Positions 14,808 through 22,256 are shown, counted from the first letter of the stretch. The stretch is DNA of 33,802 bases from an uncultured Oscillospiraceae bacterium (GCA_900547455.1 URGV01000023.1:1-33802); one strand, 5' to 3'. Notes: generated by a model from the letters alone, not told the origin. A program made the numbers and translations.

Positions 14808-16805
14808 TTACTTATTCTTGGGAAGCAGTTCCCGCGGTTCCTTCTTTAGGTCCGGTGCGGCAAAGCCCAGCAGGAAGGCCGGGAAGAGCAGCACCGCGCC
14901 GCAGGCTTGCAGCGTTACCGGCAGGTCCGCCTTGATCCGGATGTTGGACTGCTGCTCTGTCAGGGCGGAAATGTCGTTGTCCTGGCTCATATCCATCTCG
15001 ATCTCCTTGATGTTCTCCTGCATGATACCGTTGCCTACAATGTATGCCATCCCGTAACCGGTCACCGCGCCGGCCGCCGCACCCAGAACGGTCAGCACCA
15101 TCGCACAGAGCAGGACTGCTGAAACTGCCTGCTTCTTCGTCCCGCCCAGCAGGCGGAAGATGCCCACCGTCTGCCGCTGGTTCTGCCAGAAGAAGTAGGC
15201 CGCCAGGATGCAAACCATCAAAAGGAGGATGGACGAGAGCAGGAGCAGCAGCTTGGCGGTGCTGTTCATCGACAACAGGCTGGATTTGACGGCGCTGTAG
15301 CCTTGGTCGTAGAAGGTAAAGTGCGGCGTGTACTGGTTTGGCTGCGGGGTGGTGAGGCCGTTGGCCTCCATGTTGTCGAGGAAGGCTTCCACCGAGCCGT
15401 TTTTGATTTTCACGCTGAAGGTGGAGCCATGGATCAGAACATCCTTCTGCTCCCGCGGCTTGGCGATGGAATTGGTTGGAACAAAGATGGTATGGGGCGA
15501 AAAGTCCAGCGTGTCCGGGGCAAGCTCGGCGTAACCGGTGTAGGGGTAGAGGGAGTAGATGCCCACGATCTCATATTCGCCCTCGCTGATAAACGGGGTT
15601 TCTTGCGCATCATAGATCGGCTGCTTCGGGACAAAGGGAGCGTTTGGGATGTAATCGCTTTCAAACAGCTGCATGTTCAGCTTGTCGCCGACCTTCCACT
15701 GCTGATTTTCGGCCACCTGCTCGCTGATGACGCAGACCTTTGCGCCGGACGCATATTCCTCCGGGGTGATAAGCCTGCCCTCACTGATCGCGGCGCTGCC
15801 AAGGTGAAAGGTCGGGACGGAGCTGAGGTCGTTGGTGGCGACGACGCTGTGGGTGTACTGCTGGACGTGGATGTCCTGCCAGAGATCCCCGAAGTAGGCT
15901 TTCAGCTTTGGGTCGTTCTGCACATCCTCCCAGCGCTGAATTGGGAACGGGGTATCGCCGGTTTCGTACTCCATTCCCTCTCTGCTTCCGTCATAGGTCA
16001 GCCGGAGATTCTGGTAGTCCTGTGCCGGTGTCGCGAAAGCAAAATTGTCGTCAATTCGGTCAGTAGAATACACCAGGGTGCCGTCCTCGGTCCACAGCCA
16101 GGGGCCGTGGGCTTGAAGAATCGCGATATACTCCACATCGGGGTAGAGGATCAGGCGGTCGGTGTCGTCGGTTTGGTTGAAGGCTTTGATGTCCTGCGCG
16201 TGCGCTTCCCACTCCTCTGGCTCAAATCCCAGGTCGGAATAGTACAGGGTTTCGGGATAGGCAAAGCAGCCGGCAGCGTCGTCGAGGACCTCCAGACCGA
16301 ACGGCAATGTCTGCGGATGATAGATGTCGTATGGATGATACTCCAGCTCGAACGGCTCCTTTGCCCGAATCCGAAAGCGGATGACATTGTTGCTTTGCAT
16401 ATACCATGCCGGGGTTTCTGTGCCATCGCCAGACACTTGAGGAGCGTACCCCATGACTGGACACGACTCGATGTAGGCGCCATACTGGCTGCGCAGGTCA
16501 TAGCTTTCCACCGCGTCGCTTTGGAGGATGGGGGCGATGTCGTACCCCTTTACCCCCACGGCCTGATAGCCGATGTGGGCGTCGCTGTTGCGTTCCACCA
16601 GCTCTCCGTATCGGTCCACCTCGCCATACAGCTCGGTGACAGCCAGGGTGGAGAAAGTGTTCTCGGAAAGCTGCAAATTGCTGGTGCTGTTGTAATACAG
16701 GTTCATGCTTGTGACAAAAAAGGTCGCTGCAATCAGCAGAAGCCAGAAATAAACAACTGTCTTTTTGCTGCGTTTTAACTGATCGATGAATATCTTTCGG
16801 TGCAT
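14808..16805 (-). CDS. FtsX/MacB-type ABC permease with large ectodomain
   Basis: 665 residues from ATG 16805, set by GGAGGTG and by the promoter at 16843-16871, which excludes the longer in-frame reading. One span (about 17-38), an extracytoplasmic region of about 470 residues (40-510), then three spans near 518-545, 560-590 and 625-650. The core segment TVGIFRLLGGTKKQAVSAVLLC is diagnostic for FtsX permeases. The ectodomain is rich in Tyr, Trp and acidic residues and resembles the MacB periplasmic domain only in placement. First gene of the five-gene operon; pairs with the 418-residue permease. Possible roles: export or extraction of a peptide, or signalling that an antimicrobial has been sensed. 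Confidence 0.88.
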   Translation of the reverse strand: MHRKIFIDQLKRSKKTVVYFWLLLIAATFFVTSMNLYYNSTSNLQLSENTFSTLAVTELYGEVDRYGELVERNSDAHIGYQAVGVKGYDIAPILQSDAVESYDLRSQYGAYIESCPVMGYAPQVSGDGTETPAWYMQSNNVIRFRIRAKEPFELEYHPYDIYHPQTLPFGLEVLDDAAGCFAYPETLYYSDLGFEPEEWEAHAQDIKAFNQTDDTDRLILYPDVEYIAILQAHGPWLWTEDGTLVYSTDRIDDNFAFATPAQDYQNLRLTYDGSREGMEYETGDTPFPIQRWEDVQNDPKLKAYFGDLWQDIHVQQYTHSVVATNDLSSVPTFHLGSAAISEGRLITPEEYASGAKVCVISEQVAENQQWKVGDKLNMQLFESDYIPNAPFVPKQPIYDAQETPFISEGEYEIVGIYSLYPYTGYAELAPDTLDFSPHTIFVPTNSIAKPREQKDVLIHGSTFSVKIKNGSVEAFLDNMEANGLTTPQPNQYTPHFTFYDQGYSAVKSSLLSMNSTAKLLLLLSSILLLMVCILAAYFFWQNQRQTVGIFRLLGGTKKQAVSAVLLCAMVLTVLGAAAGAVTGYGMAYIVGNGIMQENIKEIEMDMSQDNDISALTEQQSNIRIKADLPVTLQACGAVLLFPAFLLGFAAPDLKKEPRELLPKNK

Positions 16806-16842
16806 AACGCACCTCCTCTCCCGCAGGATATATTTTTCTACA

Positions 16843-16871
16843 ATTTTACATCGACCACCATTTATGGTCAA
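16843..16871 (-). promoter_or_regulatory. Sigma-A promoter of the ABC/M28 operon
   Basis: Minus strand: TTGACC (16866-16871), 17-bp spacer ending in TG, TAAAAT (16843-16848). A TGTAGAAAA half-site lies just below the -10 (16833-16842), and the palindrome at 16883-16910 ends 12 bp above the -35. Confidence 0.75.
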
Positions 16872-16882
16872 GTGGTTTTCAA

Positions 16883-16910
16883 AATTTTCTACATAATGGT
16901 GTAGAAAATT
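16883..16910. promoter_or_regulatory. Operator-like palindrome upstream of the ABC/M28 promoter
   Basis: Perfect 11-bp arms (AATTTTCTACA and its complement) around TAATGG, centred about 28 bp upstream of the -35. A half-site with the same TGTAGAAAA core recurs at the predicted start of transcription (16833-16842). No T-tract follows the dyad and it precedes the promoter, so it is more likely a protein-binding site than a terminator. The regulator is unknown; none is encoded in the operon. Confidence 0.6.
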
Positions 16911-17021
16911 GTTCAGTTTTGTTCTAATCGCACATACAAAATAATTTTAATCCGGCGGGAAGGATGCGTAAAAGAAGAAATTGTTTTTTGACCTCCTGAA
17001 AATTCCCCTGAAATAGCAAAA

Positions 17022-17048
17022 CCCCCTCCCGCTGGATGCGAGAGGGGG
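17022..17048 (-). terminator. Terminator after the small secreted-protein gene
   Basis: On the minus strand a CCCCCTCTCGC arm, a 5-nt loop and a GCGGGAGGGGG arm, followed by TTTTGC. It closes the XRE-sigma-anti-sigma-secreted protein operon, 16 bp after the last stop. Confidence 0.85.
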
Positions 17049-17063
17049 GAATTTTCCTAATTG

Positions 17064-17489
17064 TTAGAAGGAGAAAATATCTTCCATGGAGTCTGTTTCT
17101 CCATCTGCATTGAAGTTAGCAACTGCTTTGTAGGTAACACCTGGTTCAAAGTCCCAATAAAGTCTTGCCAATAAAGCTGTAGAATAATCAGAAAACGATT
17201 TTTTTGCTAGAAAGGACCAGCCATTTCCCTTTTCCTGATATAACGTAATCGTTATTTGTAAGGAGCAATCTCTATCCGTTTCCAACATAGCTGCAACTTT
17301 TTCTTCCGTAGCATAAAGCTCAATACTAAATATTACATCATATAAAGGTTGAATCGATCCATCTTCACCTTGAAATTTTTCGTTAATTGGTTGCTCTACA
17401 TAAGTTTCTGCACTAGATGGCACGGATAAATTGGCGAAAATTAACAAGGCAACCAACATTGTTGATAATGCTTTCTTAAATTTTTTCAT
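17064..17489 (-). CDS. Small secreted protein of unknown function, AT-rich
   Basis: 141 residues from ATG 17489 (GAGGA 6 nt upstream). Clear signal peptide: basic MKKFKKALS, a hydrophobic core (about 10-21) and likely cleavage after SSA (about residue 27), leaving a mature domain of about 114 residues with predicted beta character. The mature part alternates hydrophobic strands (VIFSIELYA, LQITITLYQEK, TYKAVANFNADG) and ends in an acidic tail. No lipobox, no cysteine pair, no catalytic motif. I do not recognise the family with confidence; it may belong to a secreted DUF found near DUF4367 anti-sigma genes in Clostridia. G+C is far below the surroundings, and it lies 47 bp after the anti-sigma gene. 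Confidence 0.8.
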   Translation of the reverse strand: MKKFKKALSTMLVALLIFANLSVPSSAETYVEQPINEKFQGEDGSIQPLYDVIFSIELYATEEKVAAMLETDRDCSLQITITLYQEKGNGWSFLAKKSFSDYSTALLARLYWDFEPGVTYKAVANFNADGETDSMEDIFSF

Positions 17490-17536
17490 TCATTTTCCTC
17501 TTTTCATTTCACAAGTATGTAAAATTCAAATATAAA

Positions 17537-18253
17537 TTATCTTTCCAAAAGTTCTAGATTTCGAGCCATTCTGAAAATTTCTTTTTTATCTATATTTCCA
17601 TATATGCTTACTGATAAATTACCCATATCAAGATAGATTGCCTTTCTGCTTTCCATCTCTGCATAAAATCCTTGATGCCCATCTATTTTTATATTTTCCA
17701 CTTTTGAATTTTCTGTGTCTATCCTCTTCTGCTTTTCTGATAATATAGAACTCTGCGATATAAAAAAATATTGCTCTCCACTTTCAAACTTAATATAATA
17801 CAATTCTCTATCTGATATTTCTTCCGTCACCGTAAACCCTACAGGCAAATACTTCGGAAAATAAAAATAGTCCAAAGAGGACTCGTCCTCTTCCGACACA
17901 ATCTGGTTATAAACTTCTATCGAGGTGTAGCGCTCTTTCCTCAAAAAGATGGTCTCGTACACCGGGATGCCGTTGGCCTCTGCCCAAAAGCACAGCCCGC
18001 CGGACACCAGCCCTGTCATCAGAACAAACGAAGCGACCTTGCGCAGCGCCTTGCTCTTGAGGGTGTTCTTCACCGAATAGCGGAAATATTCCCTGCGCAG
18101 ATTCCGCAGGAACTTTTTGGAAGGGACATAATCGCTGGTGTCAATTTCTTCCAGCTCGCGATTTTTTTCCTTCACCTTTTCCTCTTCCAGCTGTGAAAGC
18201 GCTTCTTTCAGGAGTGCGTCAAAGATTTCATCGTTCAGCTTCGAATCACTCAC
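17537..18253 (-). CDS. Membrane anti-sigma-like protein with DUF4367-type ectodomain (composition mosaic)
   Basis: 238 residues from GTG 18253, which overlaps the sigma stop as GTGA, with GAGGATGG upstream. The acidic, Lys-rich cytosolic N-terminus (1-70, with EIFDALLKEALSQLEEEK) is where sigma binding would occur. One span follows (about 73-92), then an extracytoplasmic domain (95-238) with YFYFPKYLPVGFTV and INIDGHQGFY-like beta segments typical of DUF4367. Translational coupling to a sigma factor supports an anti-sigma role. By hand count 17581-17820 is 29% G+C while 17941-18060 is 58%: the ectodomain is AT-rich and the cytosolic/membrane part matches the genome. This suggests ectodomain replacement by recombination. 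No zinc-binding ZAS motif is present. Confidence 0.82.
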   Translation of the reverse strand: MSDSKLNDEIFDALLKEALSQLEEEKVKEKNRELEEIDTSDYVPSKKFLRNLRREYFRYSVKNTLKSKALRKVASFVLMTGLVSGGLCFWAEANGIPVYETIFLRKERYTSIEVYNQIVSEEDESSLDYFYFPKYLPVGFTVTEEISDRELYYIKFESGEQYFFISQSSILSEKQKRIDTENSKVENIKIDGHQGFYAEMESRKAIYLDMGNLSVSIYGNIDKKEIFRMARNLELLER

Positions 18254-18795
18254 CTGACACCATCCTCTGACTCGTGATATTTGTTCATAACCTTCTTGCG
18301 AATCCTGCTCAGACGAACCGACACATAGTTGGAGCTGATGCCCATCACATCCGCAATCTCCTGATTGCTCCACTCGTAAACCACTTTGTAGATCAGCATA
18401 TCCTGATCGTCCTGCGGCAGTTCCGAGAGAATTTCCTTGAGTATGCGAACCGATTCCTGTGCAGAAACCTGCTCCCATATCGGGTCATCCCCTGCCGTCA
18501 GCAGCTCGTTGCTGTCAAGCGCCACCTGCAGGATCCTGCTGTTTTTGTGCTTGGTATCGTACGCGATCCGCTCCAGGGTACAGAGCAGAAAGGCAACTCT
18601 TCTAGGCTCGTTGAGTTCCATAATTTTGTCCAGATTGTTGAGCGCACGGATAAAAGCTTCTTCCACCGCATCCTCCGCTAAATCATAGGAAAACAGGATT
18701 GTTCTAGCCTTGCAGACTAATTTTTTATAATGCTGCTTAAAAATAGTCGTGAACTTTTTTGACTCCTCGGCAGTGAAGGTCATGAAAAACAGCAA
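18250..18795 (-). CDS. RNA polymerase sigma factor, sigma-70/ECF family
   Basis: 181 residues from TTG 18795, which has GGGGAGG at 7-nt spacing and gives the N-terminus MLFFMTFTAEES usual for this Clostridial subgroup; ATG 18783 is too far from the site. Region 2 (about 14-80) has KARTILFSYDLAEDAVEEAFIRALNNLD. A linker with CTLERIAYDTKHK leads to region 4 (about 115-172), with LPQDDQDMLIYKVVYEWSNQEIADVMGISSNYVSVRLSRIRKKV, a clear helix-turn-helix for the -35 element. The XRE regulator ends 45 bp upstream and the anti-sigma starts in the overlap. Likely responds to an envelope signal through the anti-sigma ectodomain. Its target promoters are not identified. Confidence 0.92.
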   Translation of the reverse strand: MLFFMTFTAEESKKFTTIFKQHYKKLVCKARTILFSYDLAEDAVEEAFIRALNNLDKIMELNEPRRVAFLLCTLERIAYDTKHKNSRILQVALDSNELLTAGDDPIWEQVSAQESVRILKEILSELPQDDQDMLIYKVVYEWSNQEIADVMGISSNYVSVRLSRIRKKVMNKYHESEDGVR

Positions 18796-18840
18796 TGGAC
18801 ATCCTCCCCAGATCATTTTTGATTCGTACACAATCTGCCC

Positions 18841-19086
18841 TTACGCTTCTGGAATTCCTTCCAAAATGTAGGATGCCGGGACACCCAAGGCCCTTGCAAA
18901 GCAAAGAATTTCATAATCTTGAAAGCCACGCTTCCCATTTTCAATCAGAGAGATGGTCTTTTTATCCACGTTCAAACCTTCCAGCTGCGCCTTTCTTGCC
19001 AAATCCGCCTGCGAAAGATTTTGGATCGTCCTGATTTTACAAAGATTTTTGCCACAAACATTATACACATTGTTAAACTTTGCCAA
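18841..19086 (-). CDS. Small XRE-family helix-turn-helix regulator
   Basis: 81 residues from TTG 19086 (AAGGAG 8 nt upstream); a GTG at 19095 falls inside that site. Single HTH_3 domain covering most of the protein: IRTIQNLSQADLARKAQ (helices 1-2), VDKKTISLIENGKRGFQDYEILCFARALGV (recognition helix to helix 5), then the tail YILEGIPEA. No sensing domain. First gene of the XRE-sigma-anti-sigma-secreted protein operon. Repeats matching GTTACCAAAT in its upstream region (19113-19192) may be its own operator. It might be autorepressor for the cassette. Confidence 0.88.
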   Translation of the reverse strand: MAKFNNVYNVCGKNLCKIRTIQNLSQADLARKAQLEGLNVDKKTISLIENGKRGFQDYEILCFARALGVPASYILEGIPEA

Positions 19087-19112
19087 TGAAAACACTCCTT
19101 CATTGACTTCAG

Positions 19113-19192
19113 TTTAACCAAATACTCCAAAATCATGGTTACCAAATCAGTAACCCCTGTGATCTGAGCACAAAAATTTCCATTTTGGTAAC
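19113..19192 (-). repeat. Triplicated TTACCAAAT-like motif upstream of the XRE gene
   Basis: Three copies: TTTAACCAAAT (19113-19123), GTTACCAAAT (19138-19147) and, inverted, ATTTTGGTAAC (19182-19192). The first two are about 24 bp apart. The middle copy is part of a palindrome GGTTAC-N7-GTAACC (19137-19155). I find no good sigma-A promoter here, so the repeats may hold the control region of the cassette. Confidence 0.5.
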
Positions 19193-19303
19193 TTTGCAGC
19201 TTTCCAAATTGCAAAATCAGTTGGATTTTATTTTCCTCTGTCGACTATCTCGATCGCATTCCCCCTTTGCATTTTCCGCAATGCCACGTTGTTTTCTGCG
19301 CCT

Positions 19304-20179
19304 TTACCGCACACCCGCTACGCCATCATCTGCAATGCGGCGAAACCGCTGGGCCGTCCGATACAGGCACACCAGTTCCACAACCGTAACAACCGCCATT
19401 CCAATGGTGGCGGCCTGTAGCGTCAGCATCGCAATAAATGTCAGGACAAATACCAGCAAACCGCTGACAGAGAACAGTGCAAACATGCCGATGTTCCATT
19501 TCCACAAAACAACCCATTTGTCCGCAAGCGTGTCGTCGACCTTGTACAAAACCGCCGCGTGCCCCATGTAACAGTGGTACTGCCCCACCAGGGACACCAC
19601 TATCACTGGCAACAGGACCAGCAGCAGCCAGCCGCTTTCCATGCCCGCGTCGGTAAAAAGCTGCACCACAAAACTGACAACACCTGCCACGATCTGGCAG
19701 ATACCGGCTGTGCGGTAGCTTAACTCCACCTCGGAAATTTTCAGAAAGATCGCGCCGTCGGCAAGCAAAAACAGCAAGCTCGCAATCTGCCCCGGCCAGT
19801 ACAGCTGTGGGAACCAACCCACGACCGTTTCGTCGCTCATCAGCCCCACCACCGGTTGGACAACAATCATCAGCCAGAACAAAATCCAAAGCCATTTGCC
19901 CAACAGATCTGCCTTTTTGGCCGCTTCCTGCTGCCGCTGCGCGCTGCGCTCCCGCTCCTGAAAGCGGTACTGCGGCTGCTCGCTGCGGTCGTAAAAGAGA
20001 CGGCACCCTGCGGCAAAGCTGCAGGTTTGACAGCTCTCATGCCCTTTTTGCTGGCAGCACCTTGCCAATTCGCACTCTGTGCCCCAGGTTCGGCCAGGTC
20101 CTGACCGGCACCCGGAACAGCTCAACTGCTCCCTGAGGGCACAGCTTTCGCAGCCTTTTCCACAGTATGGACCGGCCAT
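19304..20179 (-). CDS. Multi-spanning membrane protein with cysteine-rich N-terminal domain
   Basis: 291 residues from ATG 20179, preceded by GGGGAG at 8-nt spacing. The first about 62 residues contain 11 cysteines, beginning YCGKGCESC and ending CQTCSFAAGC, with spacing like DUF3795-type zinc or iron-sulfur binding modules. A basic, Gln/Arg-rich linker (about 63-92) leads to about six membrane spans (roughly 93-115, 124-146, 153-175, 180-200, 235-255 and 258-278). No transporter signature is visible. A weak extended -10 (TGGTATCCT on the minus strand near 20220) lies upstream. I do not recognise the full-length family; metal or redox sensing coupled to the membrane is a guess. Confidence 0.72.
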   Translation of the reverse strand: MAGPYCGKGCESCALREQLSCSGCRSGPGRTWGTECELARCCQQKGHESCQTCSFAAGCRLFYDRSEQPQYRFQERERSAQRQQEAAKKADLLGKWLWILFWLMIVVQPVVGLMSDETVVGWFPQLYWPGQIASLLFLLADGAIFLKISEVELSYRTAGICQIVAGVVSFVVQLFTDAGMESGWLLLVLLPVIVVSLVGQYHCYMGHAAVLYKVDDTLADKWVVLWKWNIGMFALFSVSGLLVFVLTFIAMLTLQAATIGMAVVTVVELVCLYRTAQRFRRIADDGVAGVR

Positions 20180-20320
20180 TTCCTTCGCTCCCCTGCAAAT
20201 TTCCAAGAGGTCTATCTATAGGATACCATATTCTTCCTTGTTTTTCTACCAGAAAAGCAGAATTTGAATTTTTTCAGAAGATTGCACAAATTCTCCTTCA
20301 ACAAAATAGATGTTTTCACA

Positions 20321-20716
20321 TTATATTTTGTCACCGTTGTTTTTTTGACTTGTGTTCTTACCTGTTCTCTGCATCTTTTTGAGCCGCTTTGTGCCCGCTG
20401 TCAGCAGCAGAACACCCATCAGCTCCCCGATCACAAACAGATACAGCATGCCGTCCAGCTCCCCATCCAGCAGCAGAATGAAAGGCATCACGACCCCCAC
20501 CGCGCCAAAGACCAGCAGGATGATGGGGAGGCAATACCCCTGCGGCAGAACGCCCGCATGGTAAACCCCGCGCATCGTGAGCAAAAAGGCAACTGACAGC
20601 CCGATAAAGCTCAGGCCCGGCGCGTCGTACGCAGCTCCCAGCACAAACAGAAGGCCCCCGAGCGCCCACCCAAACAGGATGGGAAACAGCACCCTCGCCT
20701 TAAAAAAAGTTTTCAT
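20321..20716 (-). CDS. Small four-span membrane protein, function unknown
   Basis: 131 residues from ATG 20716 with AAGGAG 9 nt upstream, 13 bp after the AraC-type gene. Four hydrophobic segments at about 9-28, 31-46, 61-80 and 87-107 with short loops, and a basic Lys/Gln/Asn-rich cytosolic tail (112-131). No conserved motif that I recognise. Last gene of the ArsR-AraC-membrane protein operon, so it may take part in the metal or stress response controlled by those regulators. No clear terminator follows. Confidence 0.72.
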   Translation of the reverse strand: MKTFFKARVLFPILFGWALGGLLFVLGAAYDAPGLSFIGLSVAFLLTMRGVYHAGVLPQGYCLPIILLVFGAVGVVMPFILLLDGELDGMLYLFVIGELMGVLLLTAGTKRLKKMQRTGKNTSQKNNGDKI

Positions 20717-20729
20717 CGCACAGCACTCC

Positions 20730-21734
20730 TTATCCGTTAACCTTGTACTGCCGTCGGTACTCGGTAGGCAACAACTGGACGCTTTCCTTAAAGGCCTTGG
20801 TAAATTTTCCCTGCGTCTCATAACCGACCTGCTTTGCGATCTGGGCGATGCTGTCGTCGGTCTCGCGCAGCAGCTTCATCGCCTGCTGGATGCGGTACTC
20901 CTTGACATAGGAGGCCAGCGGCACCCCGTACACCGCTTTGAACACCGATTTGAGCGAGGAGGTATTGATCAGATATCGCTTGGCCAGCTCCTCGATAGTG
21001 AACCGCTGGTCCAGATGCTGCACCAGAAAGTCGTGGATCTGCCGGATCAGCTCGGTCTGCTGGGAGACATACTGGTTGCTTTCCTGCTGCCATTCCGGCT
21101 TTGCCCATCCCAGATAGAGGAGCACCTCCTGCGCCTTCAGCTTATAATAGGGTGCGCGCAGCTGCTGCGGAATCTGGTAGAGCGGCGCAAAAATCTGCTC
21201 CACCCCAGCGCAGGCCGGCAGCGTCATCGGGACCTTGGCCGAGCAGAATTTGCGCTCAAAAAAGGCCGCGTCCATCCCAGCCTCCCTCAAAATCTCCGGC
21301 TCGCTGCCCCGCAGCCGCTCCAGGTCGACGGTGAGGTCAATCCCCTCATAGTACCCCAGCGGCAGCAGAATCTCCGAATCCGCGCAGCACTCCCGGGTGT
21401 GCAGGCACAGATCCCCCGCCCCCAGATAAACCGAGATGCCTTCGCTCATTTTCCAGCCGATTCTGCCCTTGCGGCAGTGGTTGATCTCCAGCACCGAGTC
21501 GGAGGCGCGGTGGCAAAAATGCACCTGCTCCGCCAGATACTGGTGGTAGGAAAGCTCGATTCCCGGATAGAGCAGGTAGCTCTCAATCCGCCCCCTGCCC
21601 GCGGTCCGGGTCGTCAGCTGGTCGACCATGTGGCAGCCCTGGGCGGTCTGGTTGTCGTGCCGCAGAAGGGCAAAGGTTCCCTCCGGCACCTCCTGCAGTG
21701 CCTGAGCGATCGCCGCTGCACATTTTTCCTGCAT
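20730..21734 (-). CDS. AraC-family transcriptional regulator
   Basis: 334 residues from ATG 21734 (GGGGAGG upstream), 26 bp after the ArsR stop. The C-terminal about 100 residues (232-330) form the double helix-turn-helix: RFTIEELAKRYLINTSSLKSVFKAVYG, then DDSIAQIAKQVGYETQGKFTKAFKE. The N-terminal about 220 residues hold a cupin-like region (VLEINHCRKGRIGWKM) and nine cysteines, including CC near residues 119-120, so metal or oxidant sensing is possible though not shown. Related AraC proteins often accompany ArsR and metal-efflux ATPases in Clostridia. Target genes could include the adjacent membrane protein. Confidence 0.9.
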   Translation of the reverse strand: MQEKCAAAIAQALQEVPEGTFALLRHDNQTAQGCHMVDQLTTRTAGRGRIESYLLYPGIELSYHQYLAEQVHFCHRASDSVLEINHCRKGRIGWKMSEGISVYLGAGDLCLHTRECCADSEILLPLGYYEGIDLTVDLERLRGSEPEILREAGMDAAFFERKFCSAKVPMTLPACAGVEQIFAPLYQIPQQLRAPYYKLKAQEVLLYLGWAKPEWQQESNQYVSQQTELIRQIHDFLVQHLDQRFTIEELAKRYLINTSSLKSVFKAVYGVPLASYVKEYRIQQAMKLLRETDDSIAQIAKQVGYETQGKFTKAFKESVQLLPTEYRRQYKVNG

Positions 21735-21760
21735 ATTTTCCTCCCCTTTCCTCGCTGTTT

Positions 21761-22123
21761 TTATGCATCCGGACAGGCGATCTCCACCATCTTTTCAATC
21801 ATGTGGTGCAGCAGCTGCGCCTGCTCGGTGTCCGCCGCGCGGTAGTAGACCTCCTTGCCCTCCCGGCGGCTGACAATCAGCCCGCTGTTTTTGAGCTGGC
21901 GCAGGTGGTGGGAGACGGCCGGGCTGCTCATCCCCACGATGGCGGAGAGGTTGATGACGCACTGCTCACAGTGGCACAGCAGCCAGAAGATGCGCACGCG
22001 GCTGCGGTCGCACAGCAGCTTAAACAGGTCGGAGACAATCTGAAAGTCCTCCTCCTTCGGCATGGCATCCAGCTGATGTTCTATCTGCTGTCCGTGGTCG
22101 TGCGGCAAAAAACGCTCCTGCAT
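21761..22123 (-). CDS. ArsR/SmtB-family metalloregulator
   Basis: 120 residues from ATG 22123 with AAGGAGGG; an upstream in-frame reading runs into the promoter and is discarded. His-rich N-terminus (LPHDHGQQIEH), then the winged helix (about 29-100) with FWLLCHCEQCVINLSAIVGMSSPAVSHHLRQLKNSGLI. The HCEQC stretch in the alpha-3 region resembles the thiolate metal site of CadC/ArsR sensors. The C-terminal helix has LLHHMIEK and a terminal CPD, like the alpha-5 site of Zn sensors. Such repressors release DNA on binding Zn, Cd or Pb. Divergent from the metallochaperone and ATPase genes it probably controls. Confidence 0.92.
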   Translation of the reverse strand: MQERFLPHDHGQQIEHQLDAMPKEEDFQIVSDLFKLLCDRSRVRIFWLLCHCEQCVINLSAIVGMSSPAVSHHLRQLKNSGLIVSRREGKEVYYRAADTEQAQLLHHMIEKMVEIACPDA

Positions 22124-22145
22124 AACAGTCCCTCCTTTTTCTGGT

Positions 22146-22175
22146 ATTGTACCATATTTTGCCGCGCAAATCCAA
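22146..22175 (-). promoter_or_regulatory. Promoter of the arsR-araC operon
   Basis: Minus strand: TTGGAT (22170-22175), 18-bp spacer, TACAAT (22146-22151) with a TGG extension. A small palindrome GGTA-TTG-TACC overlaps the -10. Confidence 0.65.
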
Positions 22176-22256
22176 CCCCCGCCCGCAGGCTTTTGGGGCC
22201 TCTTTGCCCAAACGGAACGTTTTTTAGCCCAAACAGAAATACCTGTCTTCCCCCTC

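Noticed and set aside
22191..22240. Two GCCCAAAC direct repeats upstream of the metal genes
   Set aside because: Only two short copies with differing flanks and no relation to the promoters; could be chance.
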